Assembly (NCBI GenBank): GCA_963971425.1
Contig: OZ020514.1
Location: 38,973,158-39,037,157 of the forward strand
From: Bryoerythrophyllum caledonicum
Lineage: Eukaryota > Streptophyta > Bryopsida > Pottiales > Pottiaceae
Direction: 5' to 3'
Length of the DNA stretch: 64,000 nucleotides
Shown: one piece after another, positions 10,218 to 19,528 of the stretch
Numbering within the stretch: the stretch's first letter is position 1
How the letters are laid out: every line of letters begins with the position of its first letter
Notes under the pieces: model-generated
What the model was told of the DNA's origin: nothing
Seen by the model: only the letters and a program-made list of their open reading frames with translations
The model's database searches: none
Made by a program: the position numbers and the translations under genes

Positions 10218-10440
10218 TTACCCGGGGAGACCGCATCCAGCTCCCAGCTCTACGCATTTCTTTCCTCGTAATTGTAAGCCATGTGTGTCGGCAGCATGCT
10301 CCAGCAGCTTGGCAAGCACCACGCCCCTATCCCACATGACGCCTCCTGTTACCCCGAGCGTGTCCTGTTCAGCACCATCCCAACACAGAAGACTTTGCTC
10401 CTGAATTCCGAATGTAGTATGCTTGGTATGTTTCAAAGGG
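10218..10440 (-). pseudogene. METTL21-type lysine methyltransferase exon fragment
   Basis: The minus-strand frame encodes GVTGGVMWDRGVVLAKLLEH and LRGKKCVELGAGCGLPG, then a GTAATT donor. GxMWxxGxxLxxxLEH followed by GKxxxELGAGxGLxG is the start of the SAM-binding domain of METTL21/family-16 protein-lysine methyltransferases, motif I being ELGAGCGL. The rest of the Rossmann domain is absent. It is cargo of the minus-strand Helitron, downstream of SAR1. A direct repeat containing CAATCCACACAGAAGGAGAA lies between them (copies near 10460 and 10620). Confidence 0.7.
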
Positions 10441-10820
10441 GATTGAGAAAACAACAGCAATCCACACAGAAGGAGAACTAACAACCGTATGTCCCATTTC
10501 AATATCTGGGCAAGTGAACCCTAAAACCCTAAACCAATAGGTCAAAGCAATTGAGCTCTAAATCCTAAACTTGACATGCTTGAGCGAAAGTAAGAAAAAA
10601 AAGTAGAAACCTTCGCAACAATCCACACAGAAGGAGAACAAAAAAAGAAACCATATGTCCCATGCACATGTCTTTGCAAGTGAGCCCTGAACCCATTTTA
10701 ATGCATGAGCTACTGGAACCCTACATCCTAAACTTTCAGCAAAAGTGGAAAAACATCCTACAGACCTTGGCAGCAGCTCCAGGGCCTTTGCCAGCTCCTC
10801 TCGGAGAGCCTTCTGCTTTT

Positions 10821-11633
10821 CTACTTGATGTACTGCGACATCCACTTGATGCCCTCGCCATACCCCATCTTCCGGACGATACTGCACATGAACACCTCGA
10901 TCGGTGGCATGTTTGTGTCCCCGAGATTCACCTTGCCCTTGCCCGTCGTGTAATTGCTCAGGCCCAGTGAATAGCGCAACTCATCCTCCGAGGCTGCATA
11001 TGGGATGTCGATCTTGTTTCCCAGAATCAAGAAAGGAACCTGTCCCAGCGAGTCATCCGATAGCAGCACGTCTAGCTCCTTCTTGGACTCTGAAATCCTC
11101 TCCTTGTCAGCTGCATCCACCAAGTACACGATACCATCCACCTGCACAGTAGTTCAAACATAAATCGTCAGACAAAACGACCAATACAAACCCCAGAGTA
11201 ACTCTATTCCTGCCACCATCACCTCCATTAGAAAAAAGACACAACAAACACATGATCAGTGTAACCCTAAGTCAGCCAACACAAAAGAGACGTCCATCAT
11301 CTCTCCAGCCCAATAATTTGGCAGCAAATAATCTTCACAGCTCAATGACCAATCAATCTGGCGCATAATTGATAGATTAATTTTACATTTAAACAAAGAG
11401 ACCCTTGCAGCTTTCATGTGGAAAGAGTCGCATGCTTTCACATATACCATGACCGTATTTTCCATCTCATGACATCCAGAAAAAGAAGAAGGGGTCTGTC
11501 TAACCTTGGCGTAGAAGTCCTTCCACACGCATCTGGCGATCTGGTGGCCCCAAGATCAAATGCTTTAAACTTAATTTTCCCGATGCTCAATTCCTCCGAT
11601 GTAGGATACTACGTCGGCTGATGCTGCGCCAAC
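10821..11633 (-). pseudogene. SAR1 small GTPase, two captured exons
   Basis: Exon 11633-11505 (minus) encodes HQPT, a TAG, then YPTSEELSIGKIKFKAFDLG and GHQIARCVWKDFYAK, with a GTTAGA donor. It holds switch 1 and the DLGGH G3 motif. Exon 11141-10821 encodes [20 protein letters not shown], the G4 motif in [20 protein letters not shown], a TTGKGKVNL loop and the C-terminus WMSQYIK, ending TAG. The P-loop exon (GLDNAGKTT) was not found, and the invariant Gln of the TQYPTSEEL motif is a TAG at 11621-11619, so it cannot make a working GTPase. Introns and 3' UTR match the broken copy at 4396-5021. Confidence 0.85.
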
Positions 11634-13174
11634 CTCTGCATCGCCACAAAAAAACAACAAACCCTCAAAAGAAAGCAACCCCTTCAGATCAAACAAAATC
11701 CTAGATACCCCGCCCCTCGAAAGGCGACAAACCTTGGATCTCACTCATTCCTCACGGCATGCGCTTACCTCGCATCCGCCTGCTTCTCCGCCTTGTCAGT
11801 GGTTATCATTCGGGGAGAATGTGCTTCCTTTCGCACTTCATTGTCTTTAGATTTTTACTTCAGAATTGGTGCATATCACACGGGGCGACGCATTGCTTTT
11901 GAGAGTCCGGAATAGCTGCATACCTTGTCAAAGTAGATACTCCAGCAGCAAGCCCTAACTGCAAACATTTTTCAAGTGTGCAAAGTGGTCAGATGCACAA
12001 AGCGAACAACAGCTACCGAAAAGGAGGCATCACAATGACGACAGGCATGGCAAGGGAAACAACGAATTCAAGGTGAAGCCATGAATCAAAACCTAAGTAC
12101 AAAAGAGAGCTGAAATCCATGAAACAAATCCTGAAGACATGAGAGAGATGAACCACACGGACCTTGTTAGCACCGAGGAAGCCCGAGAGAATGGTGATTG
12201 CTTCTCATAAAACTTAGTTAACCACATCCTTCAAATCCTAAACCTCATCAAAGCTTCCCTGAAACGTGTATCGTCTTCTCCGCATTCTTCCTCCATCACT
12301 GACAAAAACCCTAGGCGCTGATTGTGAAGCTTTCTTCCATCATGCAGCGACACGAAAAATCATCAATCGCCTCTGCAGCTCTCGTCCTCGTCGTGCGGTC
12401 AAATGCGGAAGCCCATATCGGAGGCAAGGGAAGGAGGGAAAGCATGCGAAAGTACTCCAACTCCATTTTTCCATCTTGGTGATGGGTCTTCTTGGTCTGT
12501 TCTACGGTTATGCAGTTTGGTTATGCAGACGCGCCACAGTTCTTGGTCTGATAGGAGGAGCGGCGGACAGACAGACTGTCGCCTATTATAGTAGTAGATA
12601 TATATATATTGTCAGGTGTTGTTTCCACAGGAAGGTTGTGTTTCATGAAGCAATCGTGTGATTGTTTTTTGGTGACAAAGGGCACAAAATCATCATACAA
12701 TGTCGAAACCTAAACCACACAAACTGAGAAACGGACACAACAAAAGAATTCGAGATCTACTATAAACTCACAATCAGAAAGGTGTCCTCTTGAATATCAA
12801 GGCCGGCAAGTTGCGTAAGCTCCAACACCTTCTGCTGCTTTGTAAATGCAATCACATCTCACCCATCAACAATATGGTAATCCAAAATCTCCAAAAACTC
12901 AACCCCAAACCTCCAACTAGAGCATCGACCCCCTGAAACCCTAATCTCAAACCTTGGAGATCAGAAACTCCTAACCTGGGTCAGGTTGGTAAAAACAAAT
13001 ATTGCCACGTCAGCATGACAAGAAATACCACCAAAAGAAAAAGGACGGGCCAGAGATGGGGACGGGGAGGAGGAACGGGGGGACGATGGATTGGAGGAAA
13101 AGGGCTAGGGGACGGGGAGGTGGGGACTCATCACAAAAAAATGTTGTGTCCGGAGGACACGGGTACCCCACTAG

Positions 13175-13554
13175 TCTGTATCTATAAAAGAATACAAGAT
13201 GAAGAACACGTCAAGTGGATGAACGCGTAGATGGATGAACGCGTCGAGCTTAGATGAAAAAGTGGTGTGAAAGTTAAAAGTTAAAAGCTAAAAACTAAAT
13301 AAAAGCTAAAAGTTAGGGTTTTGGATAAAATGAAAAGCTATAAGTTAGGATTTTGGATAAAAGGACGGGGCAGGGACGGGGAAAGGGATGGGGACGGGGA
13401 CGGGGACGGGGACGGGGGACGGGGGACGGGGGACAAGGGGACAAGGGGACAAGGAGGGGGGGACGATGGATTGGAGGGAAAGGGCTAGGGGATGGGGAGG
13501 TGGGGACTCAACACCAAAAAATGTTGTGTCCGGAGGACACGAGTGACACACTAG
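13175..13554 (+). mobile_element. 380-base Helitron-like unit with no cargo
   Basis: It starts TCTGTATCTATAAAAGAATA directly after the CTAG of unit C. It holds the GGATGAACGCGT repeats of the family's 5' end, a stretch of AAAGTTAAAAGCTAAAA repeats, and the GGGGAC tract. It ends with both hairpins and CTAG at 13551-13554 followed by T. It is the shortest unit in the chain and shows what both ends look like without captured DNA. Confidence 0.65.
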
Positions 13555-14440
13555 TATATATATGTAAGATCTATGTATGTATAGTTGTATGTTGGATATA
13601 TATAAAAATATATAAGCTGTATGGATATATAATTATTGTATGTTGTATATATGTACAGAATGTATGTATGTATCATTGTATGTTGAATAAATAGATATAT
13701 ATCGTATGGAGATATAATTGCAACGACTAAAGAATTCCTACCAAGACAGTGTCCATTAGAATTCTCATCAAAGGAATCCTGAAAACAATCCTCAAATTGG
13801 AGACTCTCTGCTCTTCTGAAACCTAACCACTGTGAAGATATGGATGCTGCTGCTACCAAGGATAACGTATTGTATTCACAAAGCCTTATGGCAAACCTCT
13901 GCAGCATCAACATCAATGCGCTACCAGTGGCAACCTTCTGCAAGGATGTCACCTCATGTGCATCGAAGCTGCTAATATCAAGACGCTAACAATCAAAGGT
14001 ACCGGTCATGAACATTGCAAGGGAATCCTGGAAACAATCCTCAAATCTTTAGCAATTTGGGACACTTGGCTCTCCTGGAACCTAAATCCGACCTAACTAC
14101 AGCAAATATATTAACATATGGTGCTGTGAATACATGAAGGCTAATCAAAAAGCTGAATGGCTAATCTCTATCAATCTATAAGTTCGTTGCCATGATTCCG
14201 CACATGTAGGGAATTTTGTTCAGATAAGGCATTGACAAGTTTTTGCTCATTTTGCATTAGGAGGATTTTGCACAATTATGGAATGAGAGCGTTTCCTAAT
14301 GTTGTGATTCTTGAGTATTCGCTAGGGTTATCAGTTGAGAATCTGAACGGAATGGTTTGCTGCAGGATGGCGTACTTTTAATTTTCACTTAGAAAGATTA
14401 TAAAAAGTGTATACATATATAGTTTACCACATCTTTCATC
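13555..14440. other. AT-rich DNA without genes
   Basis: 13555-13715 is rich in TGTATGTTG and ATATAT repeats; the same TGTATGTATAGTTGTAT motif recurs at 16717. Two diverged direct repeats containing AATCCT(G)GAAAACAATCCTCAAAT lie near 13768 and 14024. No open frame shows recognisable similarity. Confidence 0.5.
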
Positions 14441-14676
14441 TCATAAAGAATTAGAAGATTCTACAATTACATTTTCGAAAAGGACGGGGCGGGGACAGGG
14501 ACGGGGACGGGGACGAGGACGGGGGACAAGGGGACAAAGACGGGGGGACGATGGATTGGAGGGAAAGGGCTAGGGGACGGGGAGGTGGGGACTCAACACA
14601 AAAAAATGTTGTGTCCGGAGGACACGGGTACCCCACTAGGTTTTGCAGGACACGGGTACCCCACTAGGTTTTGCAG
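14440..14676 (+). mobile_element. Helitron 3' terminus, copy with duplicated last 28 bases
   Basis: It has the same lead-in (AGAATTAGAAGATTCTAC), G-rich tract and hairpins as copy 1, and a terminal CTAG at 14636-14639. Here CTAG is followed by GTTTTGCAG rather than T, and the 28 bases at 14621-14648 (second hairpin arm, spacer, CTAG, GTTTTGCAG) are repeated exactly at 14649-14676. The GTTTTGCAG then acts as a splice acceptor for the next exon. The 5' end of this copy was not found. Confidence 0.65.
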
Positions 14677-14864
14677 GAGTACGGAGGCGTGGTGACGGAG
14701 AGGCTGCGGGAGAGAAACAAGCGGCGGCCGGTGTATGTGGAGGAGGACGATGGCATGGAAGATGAAGAGTGGGAATCGCATCCCACTGCCGCGGAGGAGG
14801 AGGAGGGGGACGAGGACGAGGACGATGAAGACGACGAGGACAGATCGGTGCGGAAGGTGGAACA
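14677..14864 (+). pseudogene. Acidic exon, unrecognised
   Basis: After TTTTGCAG the frame encodes EYGGVVTERLRERNKRRPVY, then VEEDDGMEDEEWESHP, then a long Glu/Asp run, ending RSVRKVEQ at a GTACGTG donor. Such acidic linkers are common in nuclear proteins, and no family can be named. The acceptor consists of the bases duplicated at the Helitron end, so the element appears to sit in the intron just before this exon. Confidence 0.4.
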
Positions 14865-14884
14865 GGTACGTGTATCATGTTCAA

Positions 14885-15020
14885 GATGCCGAGGGAGAGC
14901 GCTTTGGTCATGGCTTCGACGTATTCATTGTCCAAAGCGTCGGTTTCGGGTCCGGAGTACGTTCCTACTCCCAACAACGATATCGTGAGGTCTCCAACAG
15001 CTTCATTCTGGGTGCGCAGA
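14885..15020 (-). pseudogene. Aldo/keto reductase exon fragment
   Basis: The minus-strand frame encodes TISLLGVGTYSGPETDALDN and EYVEAMTKALSLGI. LGxGTYxG...D..Y..A...AL.LGI is the start of the aldo/keto reductase barrel (first strand and first helix of this NADPH-dependent oxidoreductase family). The expected next motif (N..DTA..Y) is missing, because the sequence leaves homology at about 14885. It is a fragment only, next to but on the opposite strand from the acidic exon. 15020-15730 holds short exon-like pieces (for example the 20 bases at 15421-15440 repeated from unit B), none identifiable. Confidence 0.6.
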
Positions 15021-15729
15021 GTCCGAAAATGGCCCTCCACTGAACACCACAGAATCAATCATCTTAAAGTCTAAATCATCATCTCTCCCAGCATGCAAAA
15101 CCATCAAAGGACCAAATTAAAACCACTAACAGCTCACATAAACATGGCTAAGAAACCATGACCCACAAGAAAGCACTTCACCACATCGCCAAGCTCAGAA
15201 CAAACGCCGAGAATCAGCAAACCTCTCAAAGTTTACCTGCTTCAGTACCACGCATGAGCGAAAGGGTTGCAGTAATCTGAATTCGGGGACCTTTACTTTG
15301 TACATTGAAATTAAGATCTTAATTTTCTATATTTTCGTTGTTTTGATGATCGTATTTTACTCTGTTAAACACAAAATACGTATTAAAGTTTGGCAAGACT
15401 TACACCTTTGCATTGTTACACGTTACGAGACGTTCACCAAGGCGTGGAAGTTATGACTATTCTGCACCGTGCGTCAGCAAGTCCAGGTTTTAGTGGCTTG
15501 AGATCATCATGGCTGGCATTTTTGGAACACGTCCGCAGCCGGGCAGTTCCACTTGGAAAACCTTCCAAGTTGCAATGGACGGGCTGTTCCTGTTCTCACA
15601 TGTTAGGGATCACGGTGTGAAAACTTTTGCTTTTTACGAACTTTTGCTTTGCAAGACACTTTTAATTTTCACTTAGAAAGATTATAAAAAGTATATATAT
15701 ACAGTTTACAACACTATCTATCTACCACA

Positions 15730-15947
15730 TCATTCATCTCAAAAAGAATTAGAATATTCTACAATTACATTTTCAAAAAGTGTAATTGTAAAGCAATTAC
15801 GGAACGATGACGGGGACGGGGACGGGAGACGCGGGACGGGGGACAAGGACGGGGGACGATGGATTGGAGGGAAAGGGCTAGGGTACGGGGAGGTGAGGAC
15901 TCAACACAAAAAAATGTTGTGTCCGGAGGACACGGGTACTCCACTAG
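15730..15947 (+). mobile_element. Helitron 3' terminus, copy before 15948
   Basis: The family end is present: lead-in AGAATTAGAATATTCTACAA, a short G-rich tract, hairpin CAACACAAAAAAATGTTGTG, hairpin GTGTCCGGAGGACAC, and CTAG at 15944-15947. A TCTATATCTATAAAAGAATA start of another unit follows without a gap. Confidence 0.65.
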
Positions 15948-16716
15948 TCTATATCTATAAAAGAATACAGGATGAAGGGCGATCCTTTTGGATGAACAGG
16001 TGGATGAGAAATGGGCGCACCGATGAGAAACTGTTGTTAGGGATGAAAACTGTTAGGGATGAAAACGAGGCAAGACGAGACGCGCTTCGCATCATCCGCC
16101 TCCCAGACGAGCGCCGCGACTTCCGTCCTTAGCCGCTGCCGCAACTCCTCCTCGAACGCGGCAATCTTGCCGAAGACGGACGCGTTTTGCTGTGCGTGCA
16201 GGACGAGCGCTTGGCGCAGCTTATCTATGAGCGGAGAAGCTGCGTTCGCCGCGTCGTCGATGTACAAGAACACGGGCTAGAGATCGACCTCGCGTAGGAG
16301 CTCTTTCTCGGCGAATCTGGTCGGGAGGAGCGCGCCGGAGGCGCTCTTCACGACGAGCGTCTTCAGCGCGGCCTGGCTCACGGCGCTCCGCACGGCGTTG
16401 AAAACGGTGTTGGAGGTTTTGAAGAAGCTGCCGGTGCGCGACGCGATTCGGGTGCGGGCGATCTGTGGAGTTTGTTCACCTGGAGAGGCTCGAGGACGTT
16501 CGGGGAGGAGGATGAGAGGGAGAGGGAGTGTATGATATGATTGCGGGATTGCTAGGGTTCGGGGCGTATGGAGGTTGTTGGAGGTGCTAGGGTTAGAGAT
16601 GTGATTGGAGAGGAGTTTGTTGTTGTGGTGGAGGAGTAAGGAACAGTGATGGCGAAGATGGCGGACGGGACGCCGCTGCTCTCCGCCGGGACGCTGTGGG
16701 CGTTGGCGTTGGCGGA
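15948..16716 (+). mobile_element. Helitron-like 5' end with a minus-strand gene piece, 3' end not seen
   Basis: A TC start and GGATGAA repeats match the other units. Inside, the minus strand encodes SNTVFNAVRSAVSQAALKTL, then FAEKELLREVDL, a TAG, and PVFLYIDDAANAASPLIDKL and FGKIAAFEEELRQRLRTEVA, an organised, mostly helical protein that I do not recognise. The TAG lies where Gln would read naturally. No CTAG terminus follows; at 16717 the sequence passes into TGTATGTATAGTTGTAT, which also follows the chain at 13555, so the 3' end may have been lost. Confidence 0.45.
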
Positions 16717-16734
16717 TCATTGTATGTATAGTTG

Positions 16735-17173
16735 TATCTTGGATATCTTTTCAATCCTTTTCTTTTTCAACCCTTACTTTTCAAATCCCTTGTCTTTTTA
16801 TAAATTTTGATTTTCAAATGTCTGATCTCTACCTTTTTATTTTTTCACCATTTTACCAACTATTTACTTTTCAAATCTTTACTTTCTCTCACTCTTACTT
16901 TTTCAAACCTTCACTTTTCCTAACCTTTACTTTTACAATCCATTACTTTATCTTACGCATATTTTTTGAACTTTTACTTCTTCAATCTCTTAGTTTTTCT
17001 AACCCATACATTCCCAATCCCTTATTTTTGGGTCCAGGGTTTAGGGTCTATGGTTTTTAAAAGAAAATAACATTTGGTTGCTTAATCTATTTTTAAAAAT
17101 TCTCTATAGTTGATTGTCCCTGATATGAGCTCCATCGAAAAAATAAAATTAGATATAAATATACATATATATA

Positions 17174-17204
<31 letters not shown>

Positions 17205-17480
17205 AGATATAGATATAGATACATATAAATATATATATATATATATATATATGTAATTTTTTTTTCCATTTTCTCATTTTTATTGGATTCATGGTTTGAA
17301 ATTGCCTTGGGCCTTTAGAAGTTTATCAGAAGGCCTTGTGTTTGTAAGATAATAATGCCTTTGGTTGTAAACACAACAAAATACCAATCATCACTCAAGG
17401 TACATCTATTGGATGTATTAGCCGGGTGTTGAGTATTAATTGGGTCCAATACATCTCGTTGCCATAAGTAATCAAGCATC
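16735..17480. repeat. Pyrimidine-rich repeats and a TA microsatellite
   Basis: 16735-17040 is built of degenerate CCTTACTTTTCAAACC-type units. 17157-17255 is an (AT)n/(ATAGAT)n microsatellite. No gene is seen. 17480-18370 has one open frame with a hydrophobic, serine-rich product (17489-17779), but no splice or family evidence, so I treat it as noncoding. Confidence 0.5.
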
Positions 17481-18371
17481 ATGAGGAAGTGAATGACGTC
17501 AACTTCAGCCTACTGCAATCGATTGCTAGTCTACCGTCACTCTTACATGCCACACTCACTTTCCTCTTCCCCATCCTCATTCTCATTTCCTCCTCCCTTG
17601 CTCGAGCTCGCCATAGCCTTTTCGCCATAGCTGTTCTCATTTTCTGTGGTAGTTCTTTACTGTCTTCCTCATCGCCTTTGAAGTCATCAATGCAGTTTTC
17701 TCTCTTCTTTCTCTTCTGTCTTTGTTTGCGGTTAGTCCATCGTTGTGTTCTTCAATCTCATCTTAGTGCTCGTAACTAGAGAGCGCTTCGTCCATGCTGG
17801 AGACAGGTTGAACCAAAAAGGCGCATTGAAGAGGTGCGTGTGCATGCGAGGAGGAGCGATGTTCTGTGACCTTTTGTGAGCTCCTTGGGTGAGCAAGGTG
17901 GACGGCGTTCACGACATACTTGCAAGAAGAAGATCAGAGCTCGATATTTTGGTATGTTGAATGTCTCACTCCTCATTCAGAATTATGGTAGTATTCTAGT
18001 TAGAATTATGTGAGCTGCTTCTTGGTTTCACTAAGTTCAATTCCAGGAAATTGCCTTGGTTTCTGCTAGTTATAATTCAGTGAATGGCTTGCATGCAGCA
18101 GATTTTCTAGCCATCTTGATATGCTGAGATGGTGTGTTGAAATTTCGAATTTCAATCATAACTATGTTAGTTGATTGATTAGAATGAAGTGAACTGCTTT
18201 CGGGATTCATCATATTCACTCAAAGATAATCGATTTGGATTCTCCTAGTCCAAAGCTTTAGATAGTTTCGAGGTCTGCTGTATAGGAATTGTAAATTGGG
18301 TCTGGAATCATCGTGTCTGATCTCTACCTATTGAATAAGGTCAATACTCTGCAGCGTTTATAATCGGGGAG

Positions 18372-19450
18372 GATGGCAGTGGCAATCAGTGACTCAAATC
18401 CGGCGCCGGAGTGGCTGAACCACTAAGTATTTCATTGCTCATTCATATTTGAACTGTTCATATACTTCCATATACGTGAAACCGTATATTATGTGATCGT
18501 ATATTATTTCCCCGTATATTATGTGACCGTATACACGCCGTCGACATCGGGCGTGCACCCGATGCCTCGGATGGGATCTGGTGCTCGCCCGATACCCACT
18601 AAAAGATCAGGAGCGCACCCGATCTTGTATTGGCCATTACGTGCTTTGAAAATCAACCATTGATGATCGGGAGCGCGCCTGATCTACAATAATATCGGGA
18701 GCGCACCTGATCTATTTCGTGATAGGTTGCTCCCACAGTAAAAAAAAAGGCGGTCAAAAGCGCTCGAGCTCTCCTCCTATAGATCGGGAGCGCGCCCGAT
18801 CTCCAAGGAGAAATTGGGAGCGCACCCGATGGCAGTGGTGATCAGTAAGCCGAATTTTGTGCCAGAGTGGCTGAATCAGTTAGTAGTACTTTTTGCCATG
18901 TATATGTATGTTTGTCCTAAATGCAGTCGACATCGAGCGCGCACCCGATGCCTCGGTTGGGATCAAGTGTGCGCCCGATACCCTAGTTGAGATCGGGAGC
19001 TCCTTCGATCTCCACTAAAAGATCGGGAGCGCACCCGATCTTCTAATGGCCATTAGGTGCTCTCAAAATCTCTTAGTGATGATCGGGAGTGCGCCCGATC
19101 TGGAATAAGATCGAGAGCGCTCCCGATCTACACTGAGAGATAGTTTGCTCCCACAATCTCATAAGAGATCTCGGGAGTGCGTTTGATGAAGAAAGTGGCG
19201 GTCGAGAGAGCTCGAGATCTCCTCGTATAGATCGGGAGCGCGCCCGATCTCGTAATTGATATCGGGAGCGCACCCGATGGCAGTCGACAACTGGCGTGTA
19301 GCCGATGTCTGGGTTGGGATCGGGTGAGCGCCCGATACCCTAGTCGAGATCGGGTGCTCGTTCGATCTCCACTAAAATATTGGTAGCGCACCCGATGTGC
19401 CATGTTATCGGGAGCGCTCCCGATCTCTGCTGCGCTCTCATTCTCTGGCA
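18372..19450. repeat. Tandem repeat carrying a palindrome array (GATCGGG..CCCGATC)
   Basis: A unit of about 380-460 bases is repeated; compare GGCAGTGGCAATCAGTGACT at 18374 with GGCAGTGGTGATCAGTAAGC at 18831, and GTCGACATCGGGCGTGCACC at 18540 with GTCGACATCGAGCGCGCACC at 18927. Each unit holds several copies of a 20-base palindrome, best form GATCGGGAGCGCGCCCGATC. Variation is concentrated in the central six bases. The array ends about 80 bases before the splice acceptor at 19528, so it probably lies in an intron or the promoter of the following gene. Confidence 0.75.
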
Positions 19451-19528
19451 TGAATCTCGAATTAGGATTGCAGTATCAGAATCATGTGACCTGTTCCTAA
19501 TCGGTATTTTCTTCGTTCATTTTTGCAG

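Larger units (their letters stand above)
9790..12598 (-). mobile_element. Complete non-autonomous Helitron with METTL and SAR1 cargo
   Basis: Read on the minus strand, the element starts TCTACTACTATAATAGG at 12598, preceded by A. It ends with hairpin GTGTCC/GGACAC, spacer and CTAG at 9793-9790, followed by T. Both flanks are (TA)n runs, so it sits between A and T of an AT repeat with no target duplication, exactly as Helitrons do. It belongs to the 3'-end subfamily of units B and C. Cargo, all in the element's direction: the main SAR1 exons and a methyltransferase exon. 11640-12590 contains no other gene that I can support; a short ITILSGFLGANK frame near 12190 recalls CobW P-loops, but too weakly to name. 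Confidence 0.75.
8327..13174 (+). mobile_element. Helitron-like unit C, interrupted by a nested Helitron
   Basis: The TC start abuts the CTAG of unit B, with the same first 40 bases as unit A. The 3' end lies at 13171-13174 after the G-rich tract and hairpins. The stretch 9790-12598 is a separate minus-strand Helitron inserted in an (AT)n run, so unit C itself is about 2.0 kb. Cargo: a GARP-type DNA-binding domain and an unrecognised membrane-anchored protein. The sharing of 12670-13174 with 7785-8326 supports its 3' half. Confidence 0.5.

Noticed and set aside
2372-11623. Genome-wide reassignment of TAG/TAA to glutamine
   Set aside because: Captured host genes end with TAG exactly where their families stop: the zinc-finger protein after GSLKK and both SAR1 copies after MSQYIK. 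TAG is therefore an ordinary stop in the host, and the TAR bias is more likely C-to-T decay, though it is kept as a finding for the 19.5-26 kb gene.
12140-12215. CobW-type GTPase fragment (ITILSGFLGANK on the minus strand)
   Set aside because: Only about 12 residues resemble the P-loop and the key Gly-Lys pair is altered; too short to annotate.
18372-19450. CRISPR-like array of short repeats
   Set aside because: The repeats are variable palindromes inside larger tandem units with irregular spacing and no cas genes, in eukaryotic intron-bearing DNA.
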